From Actinobacillus genomosp. 2 (GTDB lineage Bacteria > Pseudomonadota > Gammaproteobacteria > Enterobacterales > Pasteurellaceae), in NCBI RefSeq assembly GCF_029773605.1, contig NZ_CP103807.1, positions 620,001-684,000 of the forward strand: a DNA stretch of 64,000 nt. Direction: 5' to 3'. Position 1 is the first letter of the stretch. Every line of letters begins with the position of its first letter. Below are positions 10,554-19,192 of the stretch, one piece after another. The notes beneath the pieces are model-generated. The model did not search any database. It saw nothing but the letters and a program-made list of their open reading frames with translations, and was not told the DNA's origin. The position numbers and the translations under genes were made by a program.

Positions 10554-11048
10554 ATGTTAAAAAAACTCACGCTGTTAGCAATTCTCGGTTTAACCGCTTG
10601 CGGTTGGCACTTCAAAAATAATGAAGTGCTGCCGCAAGATTTGCGTACTCTGACGTTTGAAAGTGCTGATCAACATAGCGATATGTCACGTACTTTACGC
10701 CATCAGTTACAGCTTAACGATGTGAAATTAGTGTCTGCTACAGAAGGTATTGCTAAATTACGTCTTGTTGGTGCGTCAAGTGACAGTAAAGTCGTTTCGG
10801 TGTTTAAACAAGCACGTGAAGCAGAAAAATTACTCACGTTAAATGTACAAGCAATCGTGGATGTACCAAAAAAAGGCGCATATCCGTTAGAAGTTTCCGT
10901 TCACCGTACTTTCTTTGATGACTCTCGTGCCGCATTAGCAAAATCGGCAGAGCAAGAAATGATTATGAAAGATATGTACGAACAGGCATCTCGTCAGCTT
11001 ATTATCAAAATGGCTGGCTTACATAAAGAATTAAATCAAGCTAAATAA
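10554..11048 (+). CDS. lptE: LPS-assembly lipoprotein LptE
   Basis: A 164-residue outer-membrane lipoprotein. The lipobox LTAC|GWHF puts the lipidated Cys at residue 16. LptE plugs the LptD barrel and helps insert LPS in the outer leaflet. CGWHFKNNEVLPQDLRTLTFES resembles the LptE (RlpB) N-terminus, and the leuS-lptE-holA order matches E. coli. Length is slightly below E. coli LptE (193). No ribosome site beyond GGGAG at about 10543. LptD is not in this window. Confidence 0.92.
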   Translation: MLKKLTLLAILGLTACGWHFKNNEVLPQDLRTLTFESADQHSDMSRTLRHQLQLNDVKLVSATEGIAKLRLVGASSDSKVVSVFKQAREAEKLLTLNVQAIVDVPKKGAYPLEVSVHRTFFDDSRAALAKSAEQEMIMKDMYEQASRQLIIKMAGLHKELNQAK

Positions 11049-11054
11049 TTCATT

Positions 11055-11150
11055 AACCACAGATAACACGGATTTCACGCAAACAAGCGGTTAGATTCTT
11101 GTGCTTTTTTGCAAACTACTAATCCGTGTTTATCCGTGTAATCCGTGGTT
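11055..11150. repeat. Imperfect palindromic repeat with uptake sequence in the loop (copy B)
   Basis: The left arm (AACCACAGATAACACGGATT, from 11055) is complementary to much of the right arm, which ends with ATCCGTGGTT at 11150. Within the right arm ATCCGTG occurs three times about ten bases apart. The loop has ACAAGCGGT at 11083. It ends 6 bases before the holA start. Confidence 0.55.
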
Positions 11151-11156
11151 TTCAAT

Positions 11157-12182
11157 ATGCAAAAAGTTTTTCCTGAAGCACTTCCTATTGTTTTATCTAA
11201 AAGTCTCTCCCCTTTTTATCTCTTGACAGGGAATGATCTGTTATTACTAAATGAAAGCAAAGATCATATCGTGCAAGCCGCTCGTTTAGCCGATTTCGAT
11301 GAGAAGCAAGAAGTCAGCATTGCAAATGATACTAAATGGGAAGATCTCTTTGAGGCAGCACAATCAAACGGTTTGTTCTTTAACCGCCAAATTATTATTC
11401 TCAATCTGCCGGAAGCACTAACTGCAGCACAAATGAAAAATGTTACGGAGTTATGCCGTTTTAGCCATCCGGATCTATTGTTGATTCTCTGCTTACCGAA
11501 ATTCAGTAAGGCAATGGAAAAACAAGCATGGTTCACTCAAATTGAAGCCCAAACCGTACAAGTTAATTGCCAAACACCGGAAATCACTAAATTACCGACT
11601 TGGCTTTCACAACGAGCCAAAGCGATGGAATTGCAGATTGAGCCGGAAGCAGTGCAACTACTCTGTTATAGCTATGAAGGGAATTTATTAGCGTTAAAAC
11701 AAGTATTACAAATGCTACAGCTTCGCTTTAATGACGGACAAATCTCCCTTGTTCGTGCGAAAGAAGTGGTAGAACAATCCGCACAATTTTCACCGTTTCA
11801 ATGGATTGATGCCCTGTTAGAAGGCAAAATTGCCCGTGCGGAACGTATTTTAAAACATCTACAAAATGAGGAAGTTCAGCCAGTTGTCTTGTTACGTATT
11901 ATTCAAAAAGAATTATTGGTGTTACTAGAAATTACTCGCTCTCCGCAACCAGTACAAAATAGCAGTCAGCCGTTATATATAGGTAATTTACGTGCGGAAT
12001 TCGACCGCTTAAAAGTCTGGCAAAATCGCCGCCCTTTTTATCAAGCAGCTGTGCAACGCTTAACCTATAAAAAGCTGTATCAACTTATTCAACGCTTAGC
12101 AGAATTGGAAAAGCAAGTAAAACAAGAATTTAGTGATGAAATTTGGCTGGAATTAGAACGCTTTTCAGCTTATTTTGAATAA
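11157..12182 (+). CDS. holA: DNA polymerase III delta subunit
   Basis: A 341-residue clamp-loader subunit that opens the beta clamp. SPFYLLTGNDLLLLNESKDHI near residues 20-40 is the typical HolA start, and the rest fits the AAA+-like fold without a Walker A. Length is close to E. coli HolA (343). I prefer ATG 11157 (MQKVFPEALP), which aligns with known N-termini; an in-frame ATG 12 bases upstream lies in the palindromic repeat. No clear ribosome site is visible, because the repeat occupies the leader. Confidence 0.95.
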   Translation: MQKVFPEALPIVLSKSLSPFYLLTGNDLLLLNESKDHIVQAARLADFDEKQEVSIANDTKWEDLFEAAQSNGLFFNRQIIILNLPEALTAAQMKNVTELCRFSHPDLLLILCLPKFSKAMEKQAWFTQIEAQTVQVNCQTPEITKLPTWLSQRAKAMELQIEPEAVQLLCYSYEGNLLALKQVLQMLQLRFNDGQISLVRAKEVVEQSAQFSPFQWIDALLEGKIARAERILKHLQNEEVQPVVLLRIIQKELLVLLEITRSPQPVQNSSQPLYIGNLRAEFDRLKVWQNRRPFYQAAVQRLTYKKLYQLIQRLAELEKQVKQEFSDEIWLELERFSAYFE

Positions 12183-12272
12183 AATATTTCTACGACTAAT
12201 ACATTTAATATTCAAAAATACTCATAACATACTGAAAATAGCTATTAATCATTCTATACTTTATTTTATTAT

Positions 12273-12337
12273 TCCGTGTACTTTGAGTTATCCGTGATAA
12301 AAAACTTCTATCACTAAATATACTAAATACACGGATT
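12273..12337. repeat. Degenerate copy of the CACGGAT-type palindrome (copy C)
   Basis: CCGTGTA (12274) and TATCCGTGA (from about 12289) face TACACGGATTTT (from about 12328). These are the same building blocks as at 11055-11150, without an uptake sequence. The rest of 12183-12351 is plain AT-rich sequence between convergent holA and the glycosyltransferase. Confidence 0.35.
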
Positions 12338-12351
12338 TTAAATTATCTTGA

Positions 12352-13110
12352 TTACTTCCGAGTTCTGTTCCAAAGATCCGCATATTTAACAAAAGTTGAA
12401 TGAGCTGAGAGTACTGCTAACAGAAAACCTTGTTTACCGTCTAAGAAGCCTGCTTTTAATAAATACATTTTCACAAAACAACCTAAAGCGTGCGTGATGC
12501 CATCAAATAAACTCGAAGTTTTTCCTGCATTTTGTCGCTGAATTGCCCACGCTTTAGCATAACTTGCCGATTTCACTAAATAGTGATGAATATCTTTATA
12601 TGTAAAATGCAGTAAATCACCGGTTAATTTTTTCACTGTTGTATCTTTCGGATAATGGACTTTTTCGTGTACTAATTCATCACCGTATTTCGCAAAATCG
12701 GTACGATACAAACGCACCACATAATCAGGATACCACCCCGAATGACGAATTTGTTTACCGAATACTTCGCTTAAACGACTTACTTGATAGACGGTATTTT
12801 TTTCATTTTTTTCGACCGCTTGTAAAATGCTCTGTTTTAATTCTGGTGTGACACGTTCATCCGCATCCAACCATAAAACATAATCGCTGGTGACATATTG
12901 CTGAGCCAATTGACGTTGTTTACCAAAACCTCGCCAGTCGGAATTTACATAAACTTTCGCACCGAAATTTTCAGCGATTTGTACGGTTTCATCGCTACTA
13001 CCACTATCCAGCACAATAATTTCATTCACCCAACCTTGCACGGTTTCAAGACATTTCGCTAAATCCTGAGCCTCGTTTTTTACAATCATCGCAACACTTA
13101 ACGTTGGCAT
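12352..13110 (-). CDS. lgtF: Family 2 glycosyltransferase for LPS inner core (LgtF/WaaE type)
   Basis: A 252-residue GT2 enzyme. The nucleotide-binding [10 protein letters not shown] is at about 33-42, the DxD-type [10 protein letters not shown] at about 81-90, and [12 protein letters not shown] at about 126-137. The overall pattern matches the Haemophilus LgtF/Klebsiella WaaE group, which adds beta-1,4-glucose to the first heptose of the LPS core. No membrane segment except a weak hydrophobic stretch near residue 215-235. It stands divergent to yhbY. Sugar and acceptor are inferred from the family; kdtA (waaA), its neighbour in some relatives, is not here. Confidence 0.8.
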   Translation of the reverse strand: MPTLSVAMIVKNEAQDLAKCLETVQGWVNEIIVLDSGSSDETVQIAENFGAKVYVNSDWRGFGKQRQLAQQYVTSDYVLWLDADERVTPELKQSILQAVEKNEKNTVYQVSRLSEVFGKQIRHSGWYPDYVVRLYRTDFAKYGDELVHEKVHYPKDTTVKKLTGDLLHFTYKDIHHYLVKSASYAKAWAIQRQNAGKTSSLFDGITHALGCFVKMYLLKAGFLDGKQGFLLAVLSAHSTFVKYADLWNRTRK

Positions 13111-13230
13111 AATCAGTCCTTTTCTGGTTTATTTTGTTTGTTGTTCTCTGCATTTTACTTTAAAATTCGCCCCTTTTGTGCTATTTTCTACGCCAAATTT
13201 TATTCTCAACAAACCACAGGTTTAAAAACA

Positions 13231-13548
13231 ATGTCTATTACATTAACAACGAAACAAAAACAATTTTTAAAAGGTTTAGCACACCACTTAAGCCCGGTTG
13301 TCATGCTTGGCGGCAACGGCTTAACAGAAGGCGTGTTAGCTGAAATCGAAAACGCATTAGATCACCACGAATTAATCAAAGTAAAAATTTCAGGTGCGGA
13401 ACGTGAAACCAAACAATTAATCATCGATGCGATCGTGCGTGAAACCAAAGCAACTAACGTGCAAACTATCGGTCACGTTCTTGTTCTTTATCGCCAAAGT
13501 GAAGAAAAGAAAATCAGCTTACCAAAAGCAACAAAAGCCATTTCGTAA
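13231..13548 (+). CDS. yhbY: Ribosome-assembly RNA-binding protein YhbY
   Basis: A 105-residue single CRM-domain protein that associates with pre-50S particles. LTTKQKQFLKGLAHHL at the start and the GGNGLTEGVLAEIENALDHHELIKVKI segment (GxxG RNA-binding loop) are diagnostic. The in-frame frame extends 93 bases upstream, but ATG 13231 (MSITLTTKQK) matches the family. It is followed by a USS-derived terminator. Confidence 0.95.
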   Translation: MSITLTTKQKQFLKGLAHHLSPVVMLGGNGLTEGVLAEIENALDHHELIKVKISGAERETKQLIIDAIVRETKATNVQTIGHVLVLYRQSEEKKISLPKATKAIS

Positions 13549-13564
13549 TTTATTAGCCAAATCT

Positions 13565-13588
13565 GACCGCTTGCAAGCGGTCTTTTTT
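13565..13588 (+). terminator. Terminator made from back-to-back uptake half-sites
   Basis: GACCGCTTG (13565-13573) directly abuts CAAGCGGTC (13574-13582), followed by six Ts. An 18-base perfect palindrome. Confidence 0.8.
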
Positions 13589-13602
13589 ATAAGGAATTTT
13601 CC

Positions 13603-14340
13603 GTGATTAAAAAACTCTCGATTTTCACTTTTTTGATGTTACTTGTGCCGTTATTTACTTGGGCGACCGGTTGGAAATGGACATTTGGCGGAATGGATTA
13701 CCGTCTTTACGATCTTGATTTTTGGTTGTTTTTCTTAACCGAAACGGGTTCAACGCCTTACGCATTAATTACCTGTGTGCTCTTTATGCTTTGCTTGATG
13801 TGGCTTGCACGTAAACGTTACTCATGGTTTTTAGTCGGTTTTATTTGTGCCGGTTCTGTTGTCGGCACGCAAATCATCAAAGAAGGAGCAAAAGCAGTAT
13901 TTAAAGAGCCTCGCCCCTTTGTGACGGAAATGTTCCAAGCACAAACAGAACAATTTTACGCACTACCCAAAGTAGAACAAGCACAAACCGTGCTTTCTCT
14001 CGCTGAAAAAACGCATCCTGCTGATGCTGATTTTGTTGCAGAACATCAAGCGGGTGAATTAGGCTATTCATTTCCTTCAGGTCATACCATTTTTGCCGTT
14101 TCTTGGTTATTGGTCTTCGGTGGATTGCTCTTCGGTTTAACTGGAAAAGCGGTCATTTTTGCCCAAATTTTTGCAATTTTATGGGCAGGTTTGATGTTGA
14201 TCAGTCGTTTACGCCTAGGTATGCACTACCCTATCGATTTATTTGTTAGCACGTTAATTTCTTGGGCATTCCACATTATCGTGTTTGTTTGGGTGATTCC
14301 TTTCTTAGAGACTTTCAAAATCTTTCAAAAGCGAGGCTAA
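13603..14340 (+). CDS. pgpB: PAP2-family phosphatidylglycerophosphatase B
   Basis: A 245-residue inner-membrane phosphatase with about six hydrophobic segments. All three PAP2 motifs are present: KAVFKEPRP (about 95-103), SFPSGH (about 158-163) and [13 protein letters not shown] (about 200-212). Such enzymes remove phosphate from phosphatidylglycerophosphate and from undecaprenyl diphosphate, thus recycling the carrier made by UppS. The start is GTG 13603 with AAGGAA upstream. nagK begins 2 bases after the stop, so the two are translationally linked. Confidence 0.9.
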   Translation: MIKKLSIFTFLMLLVPLFTWATGWKWTFGGMDYRLYDLDFWLFFLTETGSTPYALITCVLFMLCLMWLARKRYSWFLVGFICAGSVVGTQIIKEGAKAVFKEPRPFVTEMFQAQTEQFYALPKVEQAQTVLSLAEKTHPADADFVAEHQAGELGYSFPSGHTIFAVSWLLVFGGLLFGLTGKAVIFAQIFAILWAGLMLISRLRLGMHYPIDLFVSTLISWAFHIIVFVWVIPFLETFKIFQKRG

Positions 14341-14342
14341 TT

Positions 14343-15260
14343 ATGGCTATTTATTACGGTTTAGATATCGGTGGGACAAAAATTGAGTTGGCGGCATTTA
14401 ATGAGCAGCTTGAAAAGCTGTATAGCGAACGAGTGCCGACCCCACAAACTAATTATGAAGAATGGCTTGATACGGTGGAAACCTTAGTACGTAACGCCGA
14501 TCACAAATTCGGCGAACAAGGTTCTGTCGGTTTAGGCTTACCCGGCTTTGTAAATCGTGAAACCGGTATTGCGGAAATTACCAATATTCGAGTGGCTGAC
14601 GGCAAAGCAATTTTAAAAGATTTAAGCGAACGTTTAGGCCGTGAAGTACGAGCGGAAAATGATGCTAACTGCTTCGCCCTTTCGGAAGCTTGGGATCCGA
14701 ATAACCAACAATTCTCCACCGTACTCGGTTTAATTATCGGTACTGGTTTTGGCGGTGGTTTTGTGTTTGACGGTAAAATTCATTCCGGCAGAATCGGTAT
14801 GGCTGGCGAAGTCGGTCATATGCAACTGAATTATCACGCTTTAAAGCTATTAGGTTGGGATAATGCGCCGATTTATGAATGTGGCTGTGGTAACCATGCT
14901 TGCTTAGATACTTACATTTCTGGTCGCGGCTTTGAGATGCTATTTAGAGATCTCATCGGTGAAAGCCTATCAGCAAAAGAAATTATCGAACGTTTCTATC
15001 AAAAAGAGCCGAAATTTGTCGAATTTGTGGATAAATATATCGAATTAATGGCAATCAGTATCAGTAATCTCATTACCATTCTTGATCCGGATATGATTGT
15101 ATTCGGTGGTGGTTTATCTAATTTTAATCATATTTATGAGGCATTGCCAAAAGCACTTCCGCCACATTTAATGCGTAGTGCGAAAGTACCGGTCTTCAAA
15201 AAAGCGATTCACGGCGATTCCGGCGGTACACGTGGTGCAGCAGCACTCTTTTTAAAATAA
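14343..15260 (+). CDS. nagK: N-acetyl-D-glucosamine kinase
   Basis: A 305-residue ROK-family kinase phosphorylating GlcNAc, a murein- and sialic-acid-recycling step. [16 protein letters not shown] is the ATP phosphate-1 motif at the start. [13 protein letters not shown] (about 105-117) holds the catalytic Asp. [15 protein letters not shown] (about 180-194) is the zinc-binding ROK signature. It is closer to NagK than to other ROK kinases by the N-terminal [11 protein letters not shown] and EAWDPNN segments. Length equals E. coli NagK (303). ATG 14343 follows pgpB by 2 bases. Confidence 0.92.
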   Translation: MAIYYGLDIGGTKIELAAFNEQLEKLYSERVPTPQTNYEEWLDTVETLVRNADHKFGEQGSVGLGLPGFVNRETGIAEITNIRVADGKAILKDLSERLGREVRAENDANCFALSEAWDPNNQQFSTVLGLIIGTGFGGGFVFDGKIHSGRIGMAGEVGHMQLNYHALKLLGWDNAPIYECGCGNHACLDTYISGRGFEMLFRDLIGESLSAKEIIERFYQKEPKFVEFVDKYIELMAISISNLITILDPDMIVFGGGLSNFNHIYEALPKALPPHLMRSAKVPVFKKAIHGDSGGTRGAAALFLK

Positions 15261-15271
15261 TTCGATTTGAT

Positions 15272-15303
15272 GAATACATGGGCTTCCCATGTATTCTTTT
15301 TTT
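15272..15303 (+). terminator. Terminator after nagK
   Basis: Perfect 11-bp stem GAATACATGGG (15272-15282)/CCCATGTATTC (15286-15296) with a seven-T tail. Confidence 0.92.
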
Positions 15304-15323
15304 ATATTTTATAGGAAAGTATT

Positions 15324-16031
15324 ATGTTAAACATTACTCCCATTCCGGCACTCTCCGATAACTATATTTGGGCAATTCAAAAAGATAATGACGTGATTAT
15401 TGTCGATCCGTCAGACGCTGCTCCCGTATTGACATTTATTGCAAAAAATCAGCTAAATTTGACCGCTATTTTATTAACACACAATCATCACGATCATACT
15501 GATGGTATGCCGGACTTACTCACTCATTACCCTCAAATACCGGTTTATGGCCCACAAGAAGTTGCTCAATTTGCTAATCATATCGTTAGACCAGAGGATC
15601 ACCTCACTTTATTTGATTATGATGTCCAAGTCATTGAAAGTACCGGTCATACCGCTCAGCACGTTAGCTATTTATTCGGTAATGAATATCTGTTCTGTGG
15701 TGATTCACTATTCTCTGCCGGTTGCGGACGTGTCTTTACCGGCGATTATCAAGCACAATTTGAGGCATTACAACGCTTCAAAGCATTGCCTGAATTTGTT
15801 GAAATATTCCCTGCACATGAATACACATTAAGTAATCTCAAATTTGCAGAAGCAGTCTTGCCGCCAAGTTGTGAACTGTTTGAAATTCAGGAAAGAGCGG
15901 AAATTCTCCGTTCTCGTAATCAGCCAACCTTACCGACTACTTTAGCAAGAGAATTACAAATCAATCCGTTCTTACAAGCGGTCGATTTAGCTCAATTTAT
16001 TGCATTACGCCAACAGAAAGATAATTTCTAG
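15324..16031 (+). CDS. gloB: Hydroxyacylglutathione hydrolase (glyoxalase II)
   Basis: A 235-residue metallo-beta-lactamase-fold hydrolase that splits S-D-lactoylglutathione to D-lactate and glutathione, finishing methylglyoxal detoxification. The metal motif THNHHDHTDG is at about 52-61; further ligands are in STGHTAQHVSYL (about 107), GDSLFSAGCGR (about 128) and FPAHEYT (about 160). Length is normal (about 235-255). It stands alone between two terminators. Confidence 0.95.
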   Translation: MLNITPIPALSDNYIWAIQKDNDVIIVDPSDAAPVLTFIAKNQLNLTAILLTHNHHDHTDGMPDLLTHYPQIPVYGPQEVAQFANHIVRPEDHLTLFDYDVQVIESTGHTAQHVSYLFGNEYLFCGDSLFSAGCGRVFTGDYQAQFEALQRFKALPEFVEIFPAHEYTLSNLKFAEAVLPPSCELFEIQERAEILRSRNQPTLPTTLARELQINPFLQAVDLAQFIALRQQKDNF

Positions 16032-16042
16032 CCTATCTCTTT

Positions 16043-16071
16043 AATCAGGAAGTAAAAACTTCCTGATTTAT
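16043..16071 (+). terminator. Terminator after gloB
   Basis: Perfect 11-bp stem AATCAGGAAGT (16043-16053)/ACTTCCTGATT (16058-16068), loop AAAA, short T-rich tail. Confidence 0.8.
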
Positions 16072-16205
16072 TCACTTTCACTATAAACTTTTGCATTTTT
16101 ATATGGTCAATTCCCTTGGTGTCTATCTTAGCGTCTTATCCTATGATATAGTTATTACCATTTTACTCATTTGTTAATTACTATCTAACTAAAGCGAGAA
16201 CTTCT

Positions 16206-16919
16206 GTGAATTTTGATCCTCAAAATATGCCTCAACACGTTGCAATTATTATGGACGGCAACGGACGCTGGGCTAAACAACAAGGGAAATTACGCGTTTT
16301 TGGCCATCAAAAGGGAGTAAAAGCGGTACGTTCCGCAGTAAGTTTTGCCGCAAAACACGGCATTAAAGTATTAACGCTTTATGCTTTTAGTAGTGAAAAT
16401 TGGAATCGACCAGAAGCGGAAGTATCCGCATTAATGTCATTATTTATGCGAGCCTTAGATTCCGAAGTAAAAAAACTGCATAAGAATAATATCCGCTTAA
16501 AAATTATTGGTGATAAAAAAGGATTCGATCAGAATCTCCAAAAACGTATCGCTGAATCTGAAGCACTTACAGCCCATAATACTGGACTCACTTTGAATAT
16601 TGCAGCGAACTATGGCGGTTATTGGGATATTACTCAAGCAGCACAACAACTTGCCGTTAAAGTAAAATTAGGTGAAATCGGTGTTTCGGATATTACGGTA
16701 GACAGCTTTCAAAAAGCCTTGATAACAGGCGAACAACCTCAAGTGGATTTATTGATCCGCACAAGTGGCGAGCAACGTATCAGTAACTTTTTGTTATGGC
16801 AAATCGCTTATGCGGAACTTTTTTTCAGTCCGGTTTTATGGCCTGATTTTAATGATGAATATTTTAGTGAAGCAATTATTGCTTATCAACAACGAGATCG
16901 CCGTTTTGGCGGTTGCTAA
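16206..16919 (+). CDS. uppS: Undecaprenyl diphosphate synthase
   Basis: A 237-residue cis-prenyltransferase making the C55 carrier for peptidoglycan and O-antigen. The catalytic Asp17 lies in [35 protein letters not shown] and the late [23 protein letters not shown] motif are typical (the usual form is RTGGE). It starts with GTG at 16206, preceded by GCGAGA. It is first in the uppS-cdsA-rseP-bamA-skp-lpxD-fabZ-lpxA string; dxr, which often precedes uppS in relatives, sits at the far end in reverse. Confidence 0.96.
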   Translation: MNFDPQNMPQHVAIIMDGNGRWAKQQGKLRVFGHQKGVKAVRSAVSFAAKHGIKVLTLYAFSSENWNRPEAEVSALMSLFMRALDSEVKKLHKNNIRLKIIGDKKGFDQNLQKRIAESEALTAHNTGLTLNIAANYGGYWDITQAAQQLAVKVKLGEIGVSDITVDSFQKALITGEQPQVDLLIRTSGEQRISNFLLWQIAYAELFFSPVLWPDFNDEYFSEAIIAYQQRDRRFGGC

Positions 16920-16939
16920 TAATTATAAGGGTTTTATCA

Positions 16940-17809
16940 ATGCTTAAGGAACGTGTACTTTCTGCGATCGTTATGGTCATTGCCGTACTTGCTGGTATTT
17001 TTCTGCTTTCGCCGCTGCCATTAACTATTATTTTAGCCGCGATTATTACTGCGGCGATGTGGGAATGGGCTCAATTCGCCGGTTTTAAACATTCTTTATC
17101 TCGTGCTATTGTTGCTTTTGTGACGGTATGTTTATTTATTTTACTGATTTTTGCAAATTCGGATTATATCCGTGCTACTCGTTTCCTAACAGATGAAACC
17201 ACTCCGCTACTCTTTATCTCTTGCATTTGGTGGTTTATCGCTTTCCTTTTAGTTGTCAGCTATCCAAAAACTGCAAATGTCTGGGCGAAATCTGTAATTG
17301 CTAAATTTTGTTTCGGTTTTTGTACCTTAATTCCATTTTTTATTGCGGCACTTGCTTTACGCTTTAATAACTATGCGATTGATGAATTTCAAGGAACCTA
17401 TTTATTACTCTACGTTTGTTTATTAGTTTGGGGAGCTGATTCCGGTGCATATTTCTTTGGTAGAGCATTCGGTAAACACAAACTCGCTCCAAAAGTTTCT
17501 CCGGGGAAATCTTGGGAAGGTGCTATCGGTGGTTTAATTACTTCATCTGTGATCGCTTTTCTATTCTTAGAATTCGCACCGAATAATGTATTCGGACGTG
17601 AACTGGCGACATTACCGTTTATTTTAGTTTCGGTCGCTACAGTAGCTATTTCTGTACTCGGTGATTTAGCAGAAAGTATGTTTAAACGCCAAGCGAACAT
17701 TAAAGACAGTAGTAACTTAATTCCGGGACATGGCGGTATTTTAGATCGTATTGATAGCTTAACCGCAGCAATTCCGTTCTTTGCAACCTTCTTTTTCTTT
17801 GTTTTATAG
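16940..17809 (+). CDS. cdsA: Phosphatidate cytidylyltransferase
   Basis: A 289-residue polytopic inner-membrane enzyme making CDP-diacylglycerol from phosphatidate and CTP. The C-terminal signature FKRQANIKDSSNLIPGHGGILDRIDS is near residues 245-270, after about seven hydrophobic segments. ATG 16940 (MLKERVLSAIV) is 20 bases after uppS, with TAAGGG upstream; a longer frame overlapping uppS is unlikely. rseP follows after 6 bases. Confidence 0.96.
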   Translation: MLKERVLSAIVMVIAVLAGIFLLSPLPLTIILAAIITAAMWEWAQFAGFKHSLSRAIVAFVTVCLFILLIFANSDYIRATRFLTDETTPLLFISCIWWFIAFLLVVSYPKTANVWAKSVIAKFCFGFCTLIPFFIAALALRFNNYAIDEFQGTYLLLYVCLLVWGADSGAYFFGRAFGKHKLAPKVSPGKSWEGAIGGLITSSVIAFLFLEFAPNNVFGRELATLPFILVSVATVAISVLGDLAESMFKRQANIKDSSNLIPGHGGILDRIDSLTAAIPFFATFFFFVL

Positions 17810-17815
17810 GATGTT

Positions 17816-19129
17816 ATGACCTCTGTTATTGCATTTTTTATCTTAATTTGCGTACTGGTTTTCGTACATGAATACGGTCACTTTTGGGCGGCACGTAAAT
17901 GTGGTGTCAAAGTGATTCGTTTTTCTATCGGATTCGGCAAAGTTTTATTTAAAAAAACGGATAAATACGGTACGGAATTTGCTTTCTCATTAATTCCGCT
18001 GGGTGGTTATGTACAAATGTATAACGGCGAAAGTGAGTATCAAGCTCCAAAAGAACAAATGCTTGAAAGTAAATCCGTATTACAAAGAGCTTTTATTATT
18101 ATTGCCGGTCCACTCGCTAATTTTATTTTTGCCGTATTTGCCTACTGGATTGTATTTGCAAACGGTATTCCAACCTTAAAACCGGTTATTGGTCAGGTTT
18201 TACCAAATACGATTGCGGCACAAGCAAAGCTACCTACTGACTTTGAAATTAAGCGGGTTGATTCTTCTAACGTGCAAGACTGGGAAGAAACCACTTTAGC
18301 ATTAATCGGTTCAGTCGGAAAAAATCAAGTCGAGATTGAAGGTAGTCTAATGGGCGAAGATCGTTTACAGCGATTTTCTTTGGATCTCTCAAATTGGAAT
18401 GTGGACGGTAATAAAGAAAACCCACTTACTACATTAGGGATTCGTACCAAAAGCAGCATTGTTACCCCTGATATCAAACAGGTGATGGAAAATTCTCCAG
18501 CAGCTAAAAGCGGTTTACAAGCCGGCGATAAAATCCTATCAGTTAATCAAAAGCCTTTTGATTGGTTTGATTTAATTAAACAGGTTCAAACCGGACAAGT
18601 TATAGAATTAATCATCGAAAAAGCCGGTAAACACCAAACGGTATCTATTCAACCAGAAATGAAAGATGAACGTTATCTTATCGGTATTGTCCCGAATTAT
18701 GAACCTTTAGCCGATAAGTATCGAACCGAGTTAAAATATGATATTCTAACTGCTTTATGGAAGAGCATTGAAAAAGTAGGTTCTTTAGTTAAAACAATCC
18801 TGCAATTTATTGGTAATTTAATTACTGGTGAACTCTCTCTCAAAAATATGGGTGGTCCGATATCTATGGCGAAAGGTGCAGGAGCAACTGCTGAAATTGG
18901 TTGGATTTATTACATTGGTTTTATGGCACTAATCAGTGTCAACCTTGGTGTAATGAATTTATTTCCAATTCTTCCGCTTGATGGCGGACAACTTATTTTA
19001 CTTGGTGCTGAAGGCATTAAAGGTAAACCGCTTTCTGAAAAAATTCGTATGCGATTCCAACAAATCGGTGTATTTTTTGTATTAAGTTTAATGGCATTTG
19101 CCTTCATTAATGATCTGATTCATTTTTAA
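17816..19129 (+). CDS. rseP: Site-2 zinc metalloprotease RseP
   Basis: A 437-residue inner-membrane M50 protease that cuts anti-sigma factor RseA within the membrane and clears signal-peptide remnants. The zinc motif HEYGH is at 18-22. PDZ-like regions occupy about 105-300 (NSPAAKSGLQAGDKILSVN). The third zinc ligand is in PLDGGQLI (Asp about 389). Length is close to E. coli RseP (450). It lies 6 bases behind cdsA. Its substrate RseA is encoded at 39997-40617, so both halves of the stress circuit are in the window. Confidence 0.95.
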   Translation: MTSVIAFFILICVLVFVHEYGHFWAARKCGVKVIRFSIGFGKVLFKKTDKYGTEFAFSLIPLGGYVQMYNGESEYQAPKEQMLESKSVLQRAFIIIAGPLANFIFAVFAYWIVFANGIPTLKPVIGQVLPNTIAAQAKLPTDFEIKRVDSSNVQDWEETTLALIGSVGKNQVEIEGSLMGEDRLQRFSLDLSNWNVDGNKENPLTTLGIRTKSSIVTPDIKQVMENSPAAKSGLQAGDKILSVNQKPFDWFDLIKQVQTGQVIELIIEKAGKHQTVSIQPEMKDERYLIGIVPNYEPLADKYRTELKYDILTALWKSIEKVGSLVKTILQFIGNLITGELSLKNMGGPISMAKGAGATAEIGWIYYIGFMALISVNLGVMNLFPILPLDGGQLILLGAEGIKGKPLSEKIRMRFQQIGVFFVLSLMAFAFINDLIHF

Positions 19130-19192
19130 TTTTTAGGTTATAAGCGGATATTTCCGCGAATAATTTTGTAAAACGTTCATAGGATAATTTCA

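Noticed and set aside
16816-16845. GGAACTT inside uppS as a sigma-E promoter for cdsA-rseP-bamA
   Set aside because: No TCTGA-like -10 at 15-17 bases; the GGAACTT is part of the conserved AELFF codons.
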